A stretch of 64,000 nt of DNA from Salvia splendens (Eukaryota; Streptophyta; Magnoliopsida; Lamiales; Lamiaceae), in assembly GCF_004379255.2 (NCBI RefSeq), contig NC_056050.1, positions 11,965,410-12,029,409 on the forward strand, read 5' to 3'. The notes under the pieces were generated by a model. The model was not told where the DNA came from. It saw only the letters and a program-made list of their open reading frames with translations, and searched no databases. Shown here piece by piece: positions 25,154 to 36,853 of the stretch (its first letter is position 1; each line of letters begins with the position of its first letter). Position numbers and translations under genes: made by a program.

Positions 25154-26680
25154 GTGTTGTAGCGTAATATTTGTATTTTGGGCATTGTATGTATTGTGTG
25201 CAATGAATGCAATGTGTAGTGTGTGAATTATGAGTATTTTGTGCTTAAAGTGTGCACTGTGTGTATTTTGTGTACTGTAAATGTGTAGGTATATAATGTG
25301 TGTATTTTATGAAAAGTGTGTGTTGTGTGAGTGAACTGCGTGTTACGTATGTAGCATGTGTTTGTTGTGCTAGTATTTAGAGTATATGTGTGTGTAATTG
25401 GTATATTTTGCGTCTGTAATATGTGTATTTTACCTACGTGTGTATTTTTTGTTTATAGTATTGTGATGTGTGTATTGTATTGTGGATAGTGCGTGTAGCG
25501 CAATGTTTGTATTTTGTGTATTGTGTGAATTGTATGTAGAGTGTAATGTATTTGTATTTTGTATATAATGTGTGCATTGTGTGTATTTTGTGCGTAAAGT
25601 GTGCATTGTGTGTATTTTGTGTACAATATATGTATGTGTGTAGGTATATAATGTGTGTATTTTATGAAAAGTGTGTTTTTAGGGTATGTAGTTTTGTTTA
25701 TAGCGTGTGCGGTGTGTGTATTGTAGATATATTTCGTTTATAGTGTTGTAGCGTAATATTTGTATTTTGGGTATTGTATATATTGTGTGCATTGAATGTA
25801 ATGTGTAGTGTGTGAATTATGTGTATTTTGTGCTTAAAGTGTGCACTGTGTGTATTTTGTGTACTGTAAATGTGCAGGTATATAATGTGTGTATTTTAAG
25901 AAAAGTGTGTGTTGTGTGAGTGAACTGCGTGTTGCGTATGTAGCATGTGTTTGCTGTGCTAGTATTTAGAGTATATGTGTGTGTAATTGGTATATTTTGC
26001 ATCTGTAATATGTGTATTTTACCTACGTGTGTATTTTTTGTTTATAGTATTGTGATGTGTGTATTGTATTGTGGATAGTGCGTGTAGCGCAATGTTTGTA
26101 TTTTGTGTATTGTGTGGATTGTATTTAGAGTGTAATGTATTTGTATTTTGTATATAATGTGTGCATTGTGTGTATTTTGTGTACTATATGTGTATGTGTG
26201 TGTATTTTGATTATAATGTGTGTGTATTGTGTATAGTGTGTATTTTGTGTACAATATGTGTATGTGTGTATTTTGATTATAATTTGTGTATAATGTGTAT
26301 TTTGTGTACAATATATTTTGTAGTATATAAAGTTAGTGTGTTTATAAGGTGTGCAGTGTGTATTTTCTGGATATGCGTGTATTTTATATACTAGGTGTGT
26401 TTTATGTACTCTGTGCAGTGTGTGTATTTCGTATATGTGCGTGTTTCGTGCATGTATTTTTTGTATATCGAGTGCTATTTGTTATATAGCGTGTGCAACA
26501 TGTGATTGGTTTTATACTGTGTATTTTATGTGTAGTGTACTATGCGTGTGTAGCGTATTGTGTTTATTTTGTGTATAGTGTGTTTATAGAGTGTGTTATA
26601 AGTATTTTCTGTTGTATAATGTGTGCTCTTTTGTATGTTTGGTGCATGTATTTAGTATGTTTATTTTATGTGTAGTGTGT
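25154..26680 (+). repeat. GT-rich satellite, block 2
   Basis: This is the continuation of block 1 after element 1; its first five bases (GTGTT) are the right target duplication. The marker 20-mer is at about 25239 and 25828. Subtracting element 1 and its duplication, the step from 10790 is about 1372 bp and the next step is 589 bp, exactly in register. Its last five bases TGTGT (26676-26680) are the left target duplication of element 2. Confidence 0.95.
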
Positions 26681-29086
26681 TGTCACGCCCGCATTTCCTA
26701 AGGATAGGAAGTACGGTGGACCGCGACTAGGGGAGGAGTAAAGAAGCGGGGAAGAAAGGGGAAAAAACAAGAATATTTGACCCAAAGACATTTAATAAAA
26801 GGAAATTCATTTTAAAACAAGGTACTGTAGCGACATTTCAAAAGTTAAGTAACCAGAGTTAAATGAAAACATTGTTTCGGATTACAAGCAGCGGAAAAAG
26901 ATCAAGAGACAGATAATGCCGGGTATGACGACACGACATTATCCAAAACAAAGTGAAACGCATTTTGACTTTAACTGCTCAACATCCGTCCTCCCCATCG
27001 CCGCTCAACCTGCACATTAAGAAAACAACATGCAGGGCTGAGTACTTATTGCACTCAGTGGACACACGCCAAAATCATAGTTTGTCATGCCATAACAGTG
27101 TAACATTGGGGTTTTGAGTGTAATGAAAATAACCCAAGTACACCAAAATATATTTCATAAATTCGACTGCGCAGTCATTTTCCGATATTGCCACCCTTAT
27201 TCCCTCAATCATACACTATCTGATCCAAACGGTGACAAGGGGCGTGGCCACACCCCAGGTCATCTAGACCGGCCAACTTGCTCTCAGATGGCACCCAGTC
27301 TCGTGTACACTAGCCTGAGGGTTCGCAGCCCAACAGACCCGAATTCGATTAAACATATGTGGTAAACCACTTCAGATAGGTTTCAAATCAAAACATTTGG
27401 CAAGACAAACAGTTCACCTCCATAAACAATTCCGGAACAGAGTCCGTATTAAAAACAACCCACGTAAAAGTAGGGTAGAAAAGCCCACCTCGATTGCTTA
27501 GCTTTTAAAATAATTCCCTTCAACCACACTTTCCTCGTAAAAGATCACCCTTTTGAAAGATAAATAAATAACATGATTAGAGTCAGAAGAGACGAGACTT
27601 TAAACGACAATGCATGATTCCTACGTGGACGACTTCAACATCTAGCACGTTACACGTACATACACTTAACAACATGTTACAAAACAAACACACAAAGTCA
27701 CACGTTCGAAACACACCCCGCACGCAAACGACGTACCCAAAACGCGCACACGACACACGAACACAGCACTCCAAGTCCTGGCATACCCTTACTGTGCAAA
27801 CGGCTCACTTGGCTCGGAAAAGGTTCGGAAAAACTCGGAAAAAGGATCGGCGTCTCGACATGGCTCGGTGTCTCGGCCGGCTGGCTCGGCACCTCGGCCA
27901 CCTGTTCGGCACCTCGGGCCGCTCGGCTCGGCACCTCGGCCGCTGCTCGGCACCTCGGCCGCTGGCTCGGCATCTCGGGCCGCCTGCTCGGCACCTCGGC
28001 CGCTGGCTCGGCACCTCGGCCGCCTGGCTCGTCCGTGCACACTCACTTTCCTCCAACTTCCGATTCTCAAACCCTATACAACATTTCACCGTCCCAAAAC
28101 ACACCCAGACACCTGGGATCATCCCTTCAAAACCCCCCCACAACACTGCCCTAGGCCGGCCCCTAAAACTCTCGGCCAACCCACGCAAAACCCTCGAACC
28201 AAACACTGATTTCCCGAGCCATCTCTTGGTCAAAACACACCCACATTCATCACAAAAACATAGCACTCAGAATCACGCCAATTGCACATGAAAACATCTC
28301 CCAAAAACATACAACTCGCGAAACTGCGCAGTTTACTTGCAAAAATCATAATAAATTCATACGACATCCAAAGAGGCTGAAAATTACACACCACACAGAA
28401 GCCACATTAACCTTTATACAGTTCAAAATTCGTACCCAACGGAGATCGTTTGCTTAGATAAAAAGGGGTCGGAACCCACTGCCAGTTACTACCAAAAACA
28501 TGCTCAACCATATCACATAGCCACAAACCCTATTCAGCATCTAAACCATCCAAAACGTCCTATATGCATGAGTTTTCGAATTAAACAAGGGTTAGGGTTT
28601 GGTTACCTTTCTTGGATAGTTCAAACGTAAATTCGAAGCTTTCCCTACACCGATTTACAACGTACGAGCGTAACACCTTGAAGAAGCCAAGATGATGATG
28701 AGAAGGGGAGGGGAGGAAAGGGAAGTACCGAGAGAGAGAGAGGAGAGAGAGAGAGACCGAGAAGAGAGAACGAATGGAAAAGAGGGGGAGGGAAATCGGT
28801 TATGAGGGAGTGGGGGCGGTTGAGAGAATCATGGGGTGATGGGGGAGGTTTTTTTTCGAAAAAGAAGAGAGAATTGGGGAGGGAGGGATTTAATTTGTTA
28901 ATTAGGAGTTTTTATTCATAGCCTAATTACTTAATTCCATTTTAATTTGCCTAGGTAGAAAAAAACCACATCCACAACAATCAAATAAACACAAATAATA
29001 TTTTCCACACCATATTTTAAACACAAAAACATAAAAATTCATCCTTAATTAAAAGAATAAAATTCCACAAATTTTCGGGTATTACA
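26681..29086 (-). repeat. 3' LTR of element 2 (2406 bp)
   Basis: On the plus strand it reads TGTCACGCCC to GGGTATTACA, so the minus-strand LTR starts TGTAATACCC and ends GTGACA. It contains the conserved two-hairpin block (about 27009-27058), a C+G-rich minisatellite (27866-28030), TTAGGGTTT (28592-28600) and a GA-rich microsatellite (about 28731-28765). It is non-coding. Confidence 0.94.
27866..28030 (-). repeat. CTCGGC-type minisatellite in the left LTR of element 2
   Basis: Imperfect tandem copies of a unit of about 20 bp (GCTCGGCACCTCGGCCGCTG). The block is shorter than its partner in the other LTR (about 35560-35790). Apparent long open frames on both strands here (Arg/Ala/Pro/Gly-rich) are products of the repeat. 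Confidence 0.85.
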
Positions 29087-29122
29087 TTCCTCCCACCTTA
29101 ACAAAATTTCGTCTCGAAATTT
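29087..29122 (-). promoter_or_regulatory. Polypurine tract and hairpin of element 2
   Basis: On the minus strand the tract TAAGGTGGGAGGAA (29087-29100) abuts the 3' LTR. It is preceded by the inverted repeat AAATTTCG / CGAAATTT (29104-29122), matching the arrangement in element 1. Confidence 0.8.
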
Positions 29123-29128
29123 GTTAGA

Positions 29129-32100
29129 TTACTCAAACAGCTCTGGAAACTTCTCTCTCATCTTATCTTCTGATTCCCATGTTGCCTCTTCGGTTCCATG
29201 ATTCCTCCACCGTACTTTCACCGAAGCAATTGACTTATTCCTCAATTCTTGCACTCTTCGATCCAAAATGGCCTCGGGCTTCTCCTCATAGCTTAGATCG
29301 GGATTTAGGACCATCATCTCTTCTTGGTGAACTATGTGTGTGGGGTCAAACACGTACTTCCTCAATTGTGACACATGGAAGACGTTGTGCACATTTCCAA
29401 AGCTTGGTGGTAGAGCCAACCTGTATGCTACCACGCCGACTCTATCCAAAATCTCGTATGGACCAATAAATCGGGGTCTCAGCTTTCCCTTCACTCCAAA
29501 ACGAGTTATTCCCTTAGAAGGGGAAACTTTCAGAAAGACCTTTCCCCGACCTCGAACTGTAACTCGGTCCTTCGAACATCCGCATAAGATTTCTGTCGAT
29601 CTTGTGCCTCCTTGATCCTCCCACGGATTTGTCGGACAATCTCTATCATCTCTTCTATAGAGTCTTGGTCCGAGAATTCTTCTCTCACCCACTTCATCCC
29701 AATAAAGTGGCGATCTACACTTCTTTCCATACAAGGCCTCATATGGGGCCATCTTGATAGTCGCCTGGTAACTATTGTTGTACGCGAATTCAACCAATGG
29801 CAACACTTCTTCCAACCCCAGCCTCGATCAAGCACCACGGCTCGTAGCATGTCCTCCAAGGCTTGTATCGTTCTCTCCGACTGCCCGTCGGTTTGAGGGT
29901 GGAAAGCTGTACTGAAATTCAACTTAGTCCCCAACTCGGCGTTGCAGGCTTGTCCAAAATCTAGAAGTGAATTTAGCATCACGATCAGATTGTGATTGTC
30001 GCTGGAACTCCATGCAAGCGTATAATCTCCCGTACATATACCTTAGCCAACTGGTCGGATCCATAAGTAGCGCGAACCGGTACAAAGTGGGCAGATTTGG
30101 TGAGGCGATCTATAATCACCCAAATCACCGTGTTCCCTCGCTGGGATTTTGGCAGTCCTATCACAAAGTCCATTGCAATATGTTCCCACTTCCATTCTGG
30201 AATCTCGAGGGGTTGCAATTTCCCATAGGGCCGTTGGTGTAGCGCCTTTACTTGTTGACACGCTAGGCATCTCTCCACAAAAGCTGCAACATGCTTTTTC
30301 ATACCGTTCCACCAAAACTGTCTTTTCAAGTCTTGATACATTTTGGTGCTCCCTGGATGAGCAGCGTATGGGGTTTCATGTGCTTCTCTCATGATTTCCA
30401 TCCTCAGGCCTTCATCCTTGGGCACACACAACCTTCCCTTGTAGGTGAGACCGTTATCCGCTGCCTCACGGAAACTTCCGGGTTCACCCGTCCTCACTTC
30501 TGAGCGAATCCTTTCTAGTAGCGTATCTCGCCGTTGAGCTTCCACAATTCTGGCTCTTAAGTCGGGTTCCATCACCAACGTGGCTACTATCCCTTCCACA
30601 GTCCTCGGGCATTCTCACCACTTCCAAGCGCATCTTACTGAACTCTTGGATTATACTCTCCTCGATAGTAAGAAAGGTGGCCAGCTGAGATTGAGACTTC
30701 CTACTAAGAGCATCGGCCACTACGTTTGCTTTTCCCGGATGGTAATTTATACCACAATCGTAGTCCTTCACCAACTCGAGCCACCTACGTTGGCGTATAT
30801 TCAGCTCCTTTTGCTCAAAGAAGTACTTTAGACTCTTATGGTCCGTGTATATCTCACAACGGACTCCATAGAGATGGTGTCTCCAGATCTTCAAAGCATG
30901 CACCACAGCTGCCAGTTCCAAGTCATGCGTCGGATAATTCAGTTCATGGGGCTTCAATTGTCTCGATGCATATGCAATCACTTTCCCCTTCTGCATAAGC
31001 ACACATCCCAGTCCCACCTTCGACGCATCCGTATATACCGCATAGTCAGTCTCTGGCTCCGGCACAGCTAGGATTGGTGCGGTGGTCAATTTCTCCTTCA
31101 ACAACTGAAAGCTCGCCTCACATTCTGGCGTCCAAATCATCTTGACTCCCTTTTTCAGTTGTTGCGTCATTGGCCTTGCTATCTTCGAGAATCCCTCGAT
31201 GAATCTTCGATAATAGCCCGCCAGTCCTAAAAAGCTTCGGATTTCGTTTTGTGTAGAAGGTGACTTCCACTCCTGCACCGCTTCCACCTTGGCCGGGTCC
31301 ACACGAATTCCATCTGAGGTTACTACATGTCCCAGAAAATTCACTTCCTTGAGCCAAAACTCGCATTTACTGAACTTGGCATATAGTTTCTCGTCCCTTA
31401 GAGTTGCTAGGACGGTTCTCAAGTGCTCTTTGTGCTCCTCCTCGTTCTTTGAGTAAACAAGCACATCATCGATGAAAACTAGGACAAACCGATCCAGAAA
31501 TGGATGGAACACGCGGTTCATAAGGTCCATGAACACTGCCGGGGCGTTCGTCAGTCCAAAAGGCATCACGACGAACTCATAATGACCATATCTTGTTCGA
31601 AAAGCCGTCTTGGGTACATCTTCTCGCCGAACCCCTCGAAGTTGGTCAAACAAGTCGTCTATCCTTGGTAGTGGATACTTGTTCTTTAGCGTTAGTTTGT
31701 TTAGCTCTCGATAGTCGATGCACATCCTCATCGATCCATCCTTCTCTTCACAAACAACACTGGTGCTCCCCATGGCGACACGCTAGGTCTAATAAATCCC
31801 AATTCCAGCAGCTCTTGCAGTTGCACCTTAAGCTCCTCCAACTCTTTTGGTGCCATTCTATAAGGTGCTTTGGATATTGGTGCCGATCCGGGCTCCAGAT
31901 CGATCGTGAATTCTACCTGCCTGTCGGGTGGGGGTCCCGGCAATGCATCGGGGAAGACATCGGGATATTCACTCACTATCGCCACATCTTCTATCTTCCT
32001 GTCTTTCTTCTCCTCCCCATTCAAATAAACAAGGTACGCTGGACATCCCTTCCTCATCATTGTAGTGGCTTGCAGCGCAGAGATAATGGACTTGCGTCGG

Positions 32101-32746
32101 CTCATTGGGACTCCGTGAAACTTCATCGGCTCTTTTCCGGGGGTTTCAACGAGATTTCCCTTTCTCTACAATGAAGGGTAACGTGGTTCTCCGCTAACCA
32201 ATCCATACCCAAGATTATGTCTACGCTACCCATCGTCATTACTTGCAAATTATAAGCCACTAAACTGAGTTCACCTATTCCAAAGTTCACACATGCACAA
32301 GATCGGGATATATCTATAGTCCCGCCTACCGGTGAGGTCACACTCATAGTGGGTTCGGTCTTAACAATATGTAATTCCAAAGTATCCACACAAGACGTTG
32401 ATATAAAGGAATGCGACGCACCCGTATCAAACAAGACAACTATAGGCATATTGAGAAGTGTGCCCATACCTGCCAAGTTTCCTTGCCCAAAGGTTTCTTT
32501 CCCGTTTGCCGGCTGCTTCCCCTTCAAGGCGTAGGCCCTTGCTTGCGATGGTAATCCTTGGCGGCGTTGTTGCGGTGGAGGTGCAGGTAGTGCCTGGGAT
32601 TGTGGACGGAAACCTAGCTGGTTCTGTCTCGTTCCCGTTCCCATGTTCTTATTTGGGCAGCTTCGGAAGTAATTGGCCACTTCCACCACAGTTGAAGCAC
32701 CTAGGGTCTCGACACTCCCCGGCGTGGTACTTGAAGCACCTTCCAC
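29129..32746 (-). pseudogene. pol: Broken pol of element 2 (PR-RT-RH-INT-chromodomain-like)
   Basis: Read right to left it encodes: protease with FDTGASHSF (about 32420); the RT entry region; RT fingers/palm with [10 protein letters not shown] (about 31470); RNase H with YTDASKVG (about 31030); the integrase zinc domain with HPGSTK and CLACQQ (about 30250-30340); the integrase core with MDFVIGLPKS and QSERTIQ; and the chromodomain-like tail (to 29129, VKVRW and EEATWE). The frame changes near 32125, 31750, 30600, 29983 and 29700. In the palm, LFDQLRG is joined almost directly to [10 protein letters not shown]. Compared with element 1, some 17 residues including DLRSGYHQ are missing, so the first RT catalytic Asp is lost. 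The product cannot be an active polymerase. Confidence 0.9.
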
Positions 32747-33093
32747 ATTTTGGGTTCCTCGGCGGAAAGTTTGCCCTCGGTTGGAAAGTATTCTGTCTCC
32801 CCGCCATTGTAGGGTGGGTTCCTCATGTGTTGTGGCCTCTTACCACCATACTGAGCCTGGTCACCATCCCACCTCCTCTTCTCTTGGTGGCCTGACTGAG
32901 CTTGTAGGGGTGTTGCGTTTGTTGTTGCCACAACTCTTGGCTTAGGGAGTGCATCTTCCACGTCCAGTGCACAAGTCAAGATCTCCGAGTAGGAGAGTTC
33001 TCCTCGACAGGCCAATGCGGCCTTTATCTCATCTCTGAGCCCGGCCCGGAACTTCACCGCCCATTTCTCATCCAAAATTACCACTTTCTCCAA
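32660..33093 (-). pseudogene. gag: Remnant of gag of element 2, N-terminal part deleted
   Basis: Only the end of the Gag domain and the linker remain. DEKWAVKFRAGLRDEI and LSYSEILTCALDVE match element 1 Gag residues of about 180-220. They are followed by the linker and CFKYHAGEC/CFNCGG of the zinc knuckle, where a frameshift near 32665 breaks the CX2CX4HX4C pattern. About 180 residues of Gag are missing. The 151 bp to its right (33094-33244) show no coding sequence and mark the deletion. The aligned position of element 1's TAG is a Trp codon here. Confidence 0.85.
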
Positions 33094-33244
33094 ATTTTCT
33101 TATAAAACCTTCATGTAGTATAAGATGCAACACATAGGATATAAATCAAAATCAAATTCTCATTAAAAGAAAGAAGGCCAACATTGTTCCCAAGAGTAGA
33201 TCGTACTGAAAGCAAAACTGAAAAGACAACGAACTATTCTAATT

Positions 33245-33767
33245 CTAGACTACGACTCTATCATCCTCATCCATAGGCCCTTCCTCCGGGTCTTCGTCGT
33301 CGTCCTCCTCGGAGTTCCCTGGCAGAGCCTCCTCATAATCATCTTCATACCCTTGTTCACCCTCGTACATGCTCACATACTTGTCCTGATACACGACCCT
33401 CTCTTCCACCTCCTGTGGGGGCTGCTCCTCTCGAGAGTCCACCAGTGCACAATACACGGCTTTCCGAAAGCCAGCCATGTCACCCACCATGTCATCGGTA
33501 GCGGGCTCATGCCACGTGTACCTCCTCGCCGTTCTTTCGGCCCACTCCTTCCTGCTATACGGGAAGCAAATCTATTAGCTTCTCAATGCCGTCATGCTCT
33601 GTCACTCCGAACTCCTGAGCTGCCCTCCAGAGGGTGTCGAAGTGTGCCACGAACTCGATCAACGGTACGTGATCCTTCTTCCGGTACACTCTATAATCTC
33701 TGAGCACCCTCTGTGCCCTAAGTCTATCGCGATCACTCCGTCGCGGGGTTCGGAACATACGCGCCAT
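33245..33767 (-). pseudogene. Broken copy of the upstream gag-like/acidic ORF, element 2
   Basis: It lies where element 1 has its 342-codon ORF. The first part (33767-33555) encodes a basic segment starting MARMFRTPRR with FVAHFDTLW and IEKLIDLLPV. After a frameshift near 33550 a second frame (33490-33245) holds VGDMAGFRKAV and an acidic tail (EEDDDEDPEEGPMDEDD). Both parts align in order with element 1, but the protein is much shorter, having lost most of the middle. It supports the view that the upstream ORF is an old component of this lineage. Function unknown. Confidence 0.75.
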
Positions 33768-34358
33768 CTATAGAAAAACAGAAACAACCCGCCTCGCGTA
33801 TAAAAACAGAGTACATAACCGAAGAAGAGAGAGAGAGATATGTGTATGCAGACGTATCGATGTTCTAACTCCCAACCCGCTGGTGTTCAAAGGCCAAACG
33901 TTCTTATCTACTATAGGTCCAAAAACACTAGTGAAATTCTATCACGTCTAAGTTCAAACATTCAAAAGGCCAACACATACTCACATAAAAAGCTCACATC
34001 AACATTCACGTCATCATATCATCACACATCAGCCACATGCTTTGCATATAAGTTCATCATACCATCAACAGTTCATAACACCATAACAATTCATAACTCA
34101 AATAATTTCCAACTTTTCCACATCACTTTGTACCCTTCCACATGTCTCAACATTTACTTAAACTTTACATAAAAATTCATTTCAACACCAAAATCACAAT
34201 TTCCTCCACTTCCATATACTTTCCAAAATTTCGAAATTTTCATTACCTCATTTCAGGTTGAGTGCGATGAGTCGGATGTTGAGCCAATGACACTTTTGAA
34301 AACTTACTCCAGTCAGAAAAAGAATTTTTTGGGTCCAGAGCAGAAAGAGAAAACCTAG
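33768..34358 (-). other. Untranslated leader of element 2
   Basis: No coding region is supported. Nothing beyond a short GAGAGAGA run near 33825 and general A+C richness on the plus strand is seen between the primer site and the upstream ORF. Confidence 0.55.
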
Positions 34359-34370
34359 GCTCTGATACCA
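34359..34370 (-). other. Primer-binding site for initiator tRNA-Met, element 2
   Basis: Plus-strand GCTCTGATACCA is the reverse complement of TGGTATCAGAGC. It lies three bases from the LTR end, as in element 1, and fixes the element's orientation. Confidence 0.93.
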
Positions 34371-34373
34371 CTC

Positions 34374-36853
34374 TGTCACGCCCGCATTTCCTAAGGATAG
34401 GAAGTACGGTGGACCGCGACTAGGGGAGGAGTAAAGAAGCGGGGAAGAAAGGGGAAAAAAACAAGATATTTGACCCAAAGACATTTAATAAAAGGAAATT
34501 CATTTAAAACAAGGTACTGTAGCGACATTTCAAAAGTTTAAGTAACCAGAGTTTAAATGAAAACATTGTTTCGGATTACAAGCAGCGGAAAAAGATCAAG
34601 AGACAGATAATGCCGGGTATGACGACACGACATTATCCAAAACAAAGTGAAACGCATTTTGACTTTAACTGCTCAACATCCGTCCTCCCCCATCGCCGCT
34701 CAAACCTGCACATTAAGAAAACAACATGCAGGGCTGAGTACTTATTGCACTCAGTGGACACACGCCAAAATCATAGTTTGTCATGCCATAACAGTGTAAC
34801 ATTGGGGTTTTGAGTGTAATGAAAATAACCCAAGTACACCAAAATATATTTCATAAAGTCGACTGCGCAGTCATTTTCCGATATTGCCACCCTTATTCCC
34901 TCAATCATACACTAACTGATCCAAACGGTGACAAGGGGCGTGGCCACACCCCAGGTCATCTAGACCGGCCAACTTGCTCTCAGATGGCACCCAGTCTCGT
35001 GTACACTAGCCTGAGGGTTCGCAGCCCAACAGACCCGAATTCGATTAAACATATGGGTAAACCACTTCAGATAGGTTTCAAATCAAAACATTTGGCAAGA
35101 CAAACAGTTCACCTCCATAAACAATTCCGGAACAGAGTCCGTATTAAAAACAACCCACGTAAAAGTAGGGTAGAAAAGCCCACCTCGATTGCTTAGCTTT
35201 TAAAATAATTCCCTTCTTCAACCACACTTTCCTCGTAAACGATCACCCTTTTGAAAGATAAATTGTATCATGATTAGAGTCAGAAGAGACGAGACTTTAA
35301 ACGACAATGCATGATTCCTACGTGGACGACTTCAACATCTAGCACGTTACACGTACATACACTTAACAACATGTTACAAAACAAACACACAAAGTCACAC
35401 GTTCGAAACACACCCCGCACGCAAACGACGTACCCAAAACGCGCACACGACACACGAACACAGCACTCCAAGTCCTGGCATACCCTACTGTGCAACGGTT
35501 CACTTGGCTCGGAAAAGGTTCGGAAAAACTCGGAAAAAGGATCGGCGTCTCGACATGGCTCGGTGTCTCGGCCGCTGGCTCGGCACCTCGGCCACCTGTT
35601 CGGCACCTCGGCCGCTGGCTCGGCACCTCGGCCGCCTGCTCGGCACCTCGGCCGCTGGCTCTGGCACCTCGGCCGCCTGCTCGGCCCCTCGGCCGCTGGC
35701 TCGGCATCTCGGCCGCCTGCTCGGCACCTCGGCCGCCTGCTCGGCACCTCGGCCGCTGGCTCGGCACCTCGGCCGCCTGGCTCGTCCCGTGCACACTCAC
35801 TTTCCTCCAACTTCCGATTCTCAAACCCTATACAACATTCACACCACACATTCTCCGTCCCAAAACACACCCAGACACCTGGGATCATCCCTTCAAAACC
35901 CCCCCACAACACTGCCCTAGGCCGGCCCCTAAAACTCTCGGCCAACCCACGCAAAACCCTCGAACCAAACACTGATTTTCCCGAGCCATCTCTTGGTCAA
36001 ACACACCCACATTCATCACAAAAACATAGCACTCAGAATCACGCCAATTGCACATGAAAACATCTCCCAAAAACATACAACTCGCGAAACTGCGCAGTTT
36101 ACTTGCAAAAATCATAATAAATTCATACGACATCCAAAGAGGCTGAAAATTACACACCACACAGAAGCCACATTAACCTTTATACAGTTCAAAATTCGTA
36201 CCCAACGGAGATCGTTTGCTTAGATAAAAAGGGGTCGGAACCCACTGCCAGTTACTACCAAAAACATGCTCAACCATATCACATAGCCACAAACCCTATT
36301 CAGCATCTAAACCATCCAAAACGTCCTATATGCATGAGTTTTCGAATTAAACAAGGGTTAGGGTTTGGTTACCTTTCTTGGATAGTTCAAACGTAAATTC
36401 GAAGCTTTCCCTACACCGATTTACAACGTACGAGCGTAACACCTTGAAGAAGCCAAGATGATGATGAGAAGGGGATGAATGGGGAAAGGTAAACCGAGAG
36501 AGAGAGGGAGAGAGAGAGAGACCGAGAAGAGAGAACGAATGGAAAAGAGGGGGAGGGAAATCGGTTATGAGGGAGTGGGGGCGGTTGAGAGAATCATGGG
36601 GTGATGGGGGAGGTTTTTTTTCGAAAAAGAAGAGAGAATTGGGGAGGGAGGGATTTAATTTGTTAATTAGGAGTTTTTATTCATAGCTTAATTACTTAAT
36701 TCCATTTTAATTTGCCTAGGTAGAAAAAAAACCACATCCACAACAATCAAATAAACACAAATAATATTTTCCACACCATATTTTAAACACAAAAACATAA
36801 AAATTTCATCCTTAATTAAAAGAATAAAATTCCACAAATTTTCGGGTATTACA
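34374..36853 (-). repeat. 5' LTR of element 2 (2480 bp)
   Basis: It is the partner of the left LTR with the same ends. It holds the hairpin block at 34705-34754 (CCTGCA/TGCAGG and CTGAGT/ACTCAG), the longer minisatellite at about 35560-35790, TTAGGGTTT at 36358-36366 and a GA-rich run at about 36487-36522. It is 74 bp longer than its partner, mainly through the minisatellite. Confidence 0.94.
35560..35790 (-). repeat. CTCGGC-type minisatellite in the right LTR of element 2
   Basis: Same unit of about 20 bp as at 27866-28030 with several more copies, showing copy-number change after insertion or unequal template switching. Confidence 0.85.

Larger units (their letters stand above)
26681..36853 (-). 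mobile_element. Element 2: defective Tekay-type chromovirus
   Basis: A 10.17-kb LTR retrotransposon on the minus strand. Its 5' LTR (34374-36853) and tRNA-iMet site are at the right, and the 3' LTR (26681-29086) at the left. The flanks carry TGTGT at 26676-26680 and 36854-36858. The gene order matches element 1 (upstream ORF, gag, PR, RT, RH, INT, chromodomain-like tail). It is disabled by loss of the N-terminal part of gag, several frameshifts and an in-frame RT deletion. The LTRs differ by scattered substitutions, many small indels and about 74 bp in length, so it is older than element 1. Removing it restores the satellite. Confidence 0.93.

Noticed and set aside
27614..28291. Arg/Ala/Pro/Gly-rich frames on both strands in the LTRs of element 2 (also 35280-36057)
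   Set aside because: They are products of the CTCGGC minisatellite and change length and frame between the two LTRs.
33840..34172. 110-codon plus-strand frame in the leader of element 2
   Set aside because: It runs antisense to the element in an AC-rich leader, with no domain and no equivalent in element 1.
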